Positions 61,583 through 64,000 of a stretch of 64,000 bases of DNA are shown piece after piece. Below the pieces are notes generated by a model. That model saw only the letters and a program-made list of their open reading frames with translations, did no database searches and was not told the origin of the DNA. The position numbers and the translations under genes were made by a program. Source of the stretch: Chryseobacterium scophthalmum (GTDB taxonomy: Bacteria > Bacteroidota > Bacteroidia > Flavobacteriales > Weeksellaceae). The stretch covers positions 983,217 to 1,047,216 of the forward strand of contig NZ_FSRQ01000002.1 in assembly GCF_900143185.1 (NCBI RefSeq). The letters are read 5' to 3'. Every line of letters starts with the position of its first letter. The stretch's first letter is position 1.

Positions 61583-62698
61583 ATGAAAAATTTTATTTCT
61601 GCTTTATTTATAGTTTTAAGTATCAATTTCACTATGGCTCAAACTTATCATTTCCCGGAAGAATCTGATGTGCACGAAGGAACCTGGTTACAGTGGCCTC
61701 ATCAATATCAACATGGTGTAACGTACAGAAATCATGTGGAGTCAACTTGGGTAGAAATGGTAAAAGCATTACAAACCAACGAAAAAGTTCACATCATCGC
61801 TTATAATGAAGTTGAAAAACAGAGAATCATCAAAGTTTTAGAAAAAGAAAAAGTTTCTTTGAAAAATGTAGACTTTAAAATATATCCGACAGATGATGTT
61901 TGGATAAGAGATAACGGACCAATTTTCGTAAAAGACAACAACGGAAATGTTTTGATTGAAGACTGGGGTTTTAATGGGTGGGGCGAAAAATATGATTTTG
62001 AAAACTGTGATCAAATCCCATCAAAAATCGGAAAAGATTTAGGTGTAAAAGTGATTGATCTTGGTGAAGAAATGGTCAACGAAGGTGGCTCTGTAGAGAC
62101 TGACGGAAACGGAGTTTTGATGGCTTGTAAAAGTTCGGTCATCAGTCAGGAAAAAGAATCAATCAGAAACAAAGGAATTACCCAAAGGCAAGCCGAAAAT
62201 ATTTTTAAAAAATATTATGGCGTTTCCAAAGTAATCTGGTTAGATGGCGTTACAGGTCTTGATGTTACCGATATGCATATTGACGGATTTATGAAATTCA
62301 TCAATCACAACACCATGCTTACAATGAAAGAAGAAGATTTGCTAGAATTAGGACTTTCTGAAAGTGATGTTGAAAAATTGTACTCCGCAACAAACACAGA
62401 AGGTAAAGAATACAAGAAAGTTTATATTCCAGCGACAAAAAATAAAGTGAAAACGGCTTATGGAAAACAACTTGAAGACAAAGGTTCTTATGTAAATTAT
62501 TACGTAGCCAACGGAGTTGTTTTAGTTCCGAACTATGGAGATACTAACGATAAAATAGCCAATGAAATTATTCAAAAACAATATCCCAACAGAAAAGTGA
62601 TCGGTATTGATGTAAGAAATCTCTATGAAAATGGAGGAATGATTCATTGCGTAACGCAACAGCAACCTGCAGGAAAGCTATTAAAAGAAAAGAATTAA
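61583..62698 (+). CDS. Exported agmatine deiminase family protein
   Basis: This 371-residue protein has a signal peptide (cleavage near TMAQ), unlike classic cytoplasmic AguA. The penten-fold motifs are present: EGTWLQWPHQ, DDVWIRDNGPIFV, NEGGSVETDGNGVLM, DVTDMHIDGFMKF and ENGGMIHCVTQQQP with the catalytic Cys356. The family turns agmatine into N-carbamoylputrescine, or citrullinates peptides (porphyromonas-type PAD). An exported form may act on external agmatine or proteins. I start at ATG 61583 to keep the signal at the N-terminus. It is separate from the cassette before it. Confidence 0.9.
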   Translation: MKNFISALFIVLSINFTMAQTYHFPEESDVHEGTWLQWPHQYQHGVTYRNHVESTWVEMVKALQTNEKVHIIAYNEVEKQRIIKVLEKEKVSLKNVDFKIYPTDDVWIRDNGPIFVKDNNGNVLIEDWGFNGWGEKYDFENCDQIPSKIGKDLGVKVIDLGEEMVNEGGSVETDGNGVLMACKSSVISQEKESIRNKGITQRQAENIFKKYYGVSKVIWLDGVTGLDVTDMHIDGFMKFINHNTMLTMKEEDLLELGLSESDVEKLYSATNTEGKEYKKVYIPATKNKVKTAYGKQLEDKGSYVNYYVANGVVLVPNYGDTNDKIANEIIQKQYPNRKVIGIDVRNLYENGGMIHCVTQQQPAGKLLKEKN

Positions 62699-62714
62699 AA
62701 TATTATTTTTTTTT

Positions 62715-62801
62715 ATGATAAATAAAGTTTCAAGTGATATTACCGGTCTCGACAAATCATTCGCTGATTTTCTCAGAATGATTTACACAGAAAACAAATA
62801 A
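62715..62801 (+). other. Doubtful 28-residue open frame
   Basis: A short frame (MINKVSSDITGLDKSFADFL ...) lies between the deiminase stop and the terminator. It has no known family. It may be a leader or chance. Confidence 0.2.
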
Positions 62802-62825
62802 TAAAATTTTTCACATACATATTTT

Positions 62826-62855
62826 ACCTCTGAATATTTCCGGAGGTGTTTTTTT
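62826..62855 (+). terminator. Intrinsic terminator after the agmatine deiminase gene
   Basis: ACCTC and GAGGT pair (extended by G-T and G-C) around an A/T-rich loop and are followed by a T-run. Confidence 0.75.
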
Positions 62856-62894
62856 GAGGGTATATAATATTTTGGTATATAATATATGCCTATC

Positions 62895-63012
62895 ATTTTT
62901 TCAGGAGCTTAATCCGGCTTTCACTACTCGCTTTTTTGCACCAAGCTACTCCTTTTATGCAAAAAGAGCTCAAACATACCGTTCAATCCGGGCTAGGGTG
63001 GTAGTTTACAAT
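62895..63012. repeat. Dispersed structured repeat
   Basis: This repeat contains CTTTTTTGCA paired with TGCAAAAAGAG (about 62931-62972) and two related tracts, GCTTAATCCGGC and GTTCAATCCGGGC. The piece GGGCTAGGGTGGTAGTTTAC closes it. From memory, closely similar tracts recur between genes in Chryseobacterium and Flavobacterium. It is non-coding. Confidence 0.55.
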
Positions 63013-63139
63013 TGAACTTTCAGTTATATATATGTATTGTGTTCTTATCATTTAAAATCTAAGATTTGAATTACTATTTTAAGATACACTCATTTATAAT
63101 TTTGCTTGGATTGAAAAATTAACTAGAACAATGATTAAT

Positions 63140-63214
63140 AAAGGTAGCGCTCCTCCGGAGCGCCACCTTTGTAGCAAAACAATGATTAGTTAGAATCAAA
63201 GCTCCATGGGAGCG
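63140..63214 (-). repeat. REP-like palindromic element, copy 2
   Basis: GGTAGCGCTCC-TCC-GGAGCGCCACC (with AAA/TTT flanks) is followed by a spacer and GCTCC-ATG-GGAGC (63201-63213). Read on the minus strand it matches copy 1 at 10489-10557, including CTACAAAGGT next to the larger palindrome. Confidence 0.7.
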
Positions 63215-63600
63215 ACACATAGATCACAAGTCCTTTATTTTCCATTAGTCTTTCTTTGCTAAGTGAAACGCTTTTGTTTATCTTATATAAGGATACAACT
63301 GAAAACTCTTAGTCTGCCTTTGCGATAAAAACGCTTCTCTGTATATATTATCATAGATATTTCCCTCTGGAAACCTTTTCTTTCTTTTTTATTGTACTCC
63401 GATAATCCCAGAACTTAAGCCTTTGCGATAATTATCCACGCTTTCCAAGGCTCCAACATTATTGCTCTCCAACTCTTCGACACATCCGATAACCTGTCAC
63501 TTTCAATCTACCATCTAAAACCCTGCTACCTAATGTTCAAAATTTTGAATCATAAAACCAGCTAGTTACCATGGAATATTGCTTAAATATGAATTTTATG
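63215..63600. other. Intergenic region without an intact gene
   Basis: No open frame of any merit is seen. GCCTTTGCGATAA occurs twice (near 63317 and 63420). On the minus strand a short broken frame reads KSVSLSKERLMENKGLVIY into the REP-like element. It looks like repeat-derived DNA ahead of the rRNA leader. Confidence 0.4.
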
Positions 63601-63615
63601 TTAAATAAATTAGGA

Positions 63616-63642
63616 TTGTGTGGTAATAAAGTACTACTTTTG
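63616..63642 (+). promoter_or_regulatory. rRNA operon promoter P1
   Basis: TTG (63616-63618) and TACTTTTG (63635-63642) are 16 bases apart. It is the first of three tandem promoters before a likely rRNA operon. Confidence 0.55.
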
Positions 63643-63770
63643 CCCCACTGAAAAACGAGAGTTGTTCGGTAGCGCAGAAGAGCTTTGAACAAGGCAAAAA
63701 CGATAAGACTAATGTTATCTACGAATAGGTAAAGATCTTAAAAAACTTTTAAATTTTTTGAAATAAAAAT

Positions 63771-63800
63771 TTGCGAGAAATAAAAAGATTAGTATCTTTG
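63771..63800 (+). promoter_or_regulatory. rRNA operon promoter P2
   Basis: TTG (63771-63773) and TATCTTTG (63793-63800) are 19 bases apart, the best spacing for this phylum. Confidence 0.65.
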
Positions 63801-63897
63801 CAGTCCGGTAAAACGGGAAGCGCAGTAGAATAAATCAAGTGCTAGGAAATAAGGATTTAGGGTCATCAAAAAACTTTAAAATTTCTTTCAAAAACAT

Positions 63898-64000
63898 TTG
63901 GTCAATTAGAAATAAAGTTTTACTTTTGCACACGCAAATCGGTACTGAAAACGACAGAAAATGTAGGTATCGTAAAAAGCGAGAGAGAAGAGATCATTGA
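63898..64000 (+). promoter_or_regulatory. rRNA operon promoter P3 and leader
   Basis: TTG (63898-63900) and TACTTTTG (63921-63928) are 20 bases apart. After this a leader (CACACGCAAATCGG ... AGAGAGAAGAGATCATTGA) resembles the segment just before 16S rRNA in flavobacteria. The 16S gene itself is outside the window. Confidence 0.65.

Overview
The window looks like a chromosomal segment of a Flavobacteriia member of the Weeksellaceae, most likely Chryseobacterium or a close relative. The signs are low GC with strong A/T bias at third codon positions, repeated Bacteroidota-type promoters (TTG about 19-20 bases upstream of TAnnTTTG), three proteins ending in a type IX secretion (T9SS) type A sorting domain, a 14-subunit nuo operon with a short NuoG, and Bacteroidota-restricted families such as DUF5606. 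The genus is inferred from gene content, not from a search.

Layout. 1-10.5 kb holds housekeeping and envelope genes: a partial Smr/DUF2027 protein, a YfcE-like phosphoesterase, a serine hydrolase, a T9SS cargo beta-propeller, an archaemetzincin gene broken by one in-frame stop, SixA, RuvX/YqgF, peptide deformylase, a DUF5606 protein, MazG and a FUSC-type membrane protein. 10.7-19 kb holds a 1237-residue calcineurin-phosphatase/outer-membrane-barrel fusion, an HD-domain protein fused to a Pycsar-type transmembrane effector domain, a bestrophin-like channel and a large GAF-domain protein.

19-28.5 kb (minus strand) is an accessory polymorphic-toxin locus. In transcription order it has a T9SS-sorted beta-propeller protein, a 1057-residue RHS/YD-type shell protein, an 1161-residue RHS protein with a JAB/JAMM-like C-terminal tip, and a small lipoprotein coupled to it by an ATGA overlap, the likely immunity protein. 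Downstream lies a frameshifted second RHS core and tip fragment that ends at the terminal repeat of an IS3-like element.

29-40.3 kb is core again: map, a CAT-anticodon tRNA, methylmalonyl-CoA epimerase, rbfA, a FtsX-like permease, a T9SS-exported endonuclease I, aroE, a DUF349 protein, ribD, a YigZ-family protein, a YugP-like zinc peptidase, a GNAT-like protein and a 58-residue membrane protein. 40.4-55 kb is the complete nuo operon (nuoA to nuoN) for respiratory complex I, with an outer-membrane-type protein between nuoF and nuoG and degenerate ATCTAAA/ATCTCAAA spacers before many of its genes.

55.1-61.5 kb is a second accessory cassette. It has a LysM-like protein, a LysM plus DUF4280 (PAAR-like) protein, a frameshifted peptidoglycan-hydrolase effector (lytic-transglycosylase-like plus LAS/M15-like metallopeptidase), two small exported proteins, a relic copy of the effector linker and an ankyrin-repeat lipoprotein. 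This has the form of a contact-dependent effector/immunity island with traces of module swapping. The end of the window has an exported agmatine deiminase, about 0.8 kb of dispersed palindromic repeats, and three tandem promoters with a leader typical of an rRNA operon, whose 16S gene should begin just beyond base 64000.
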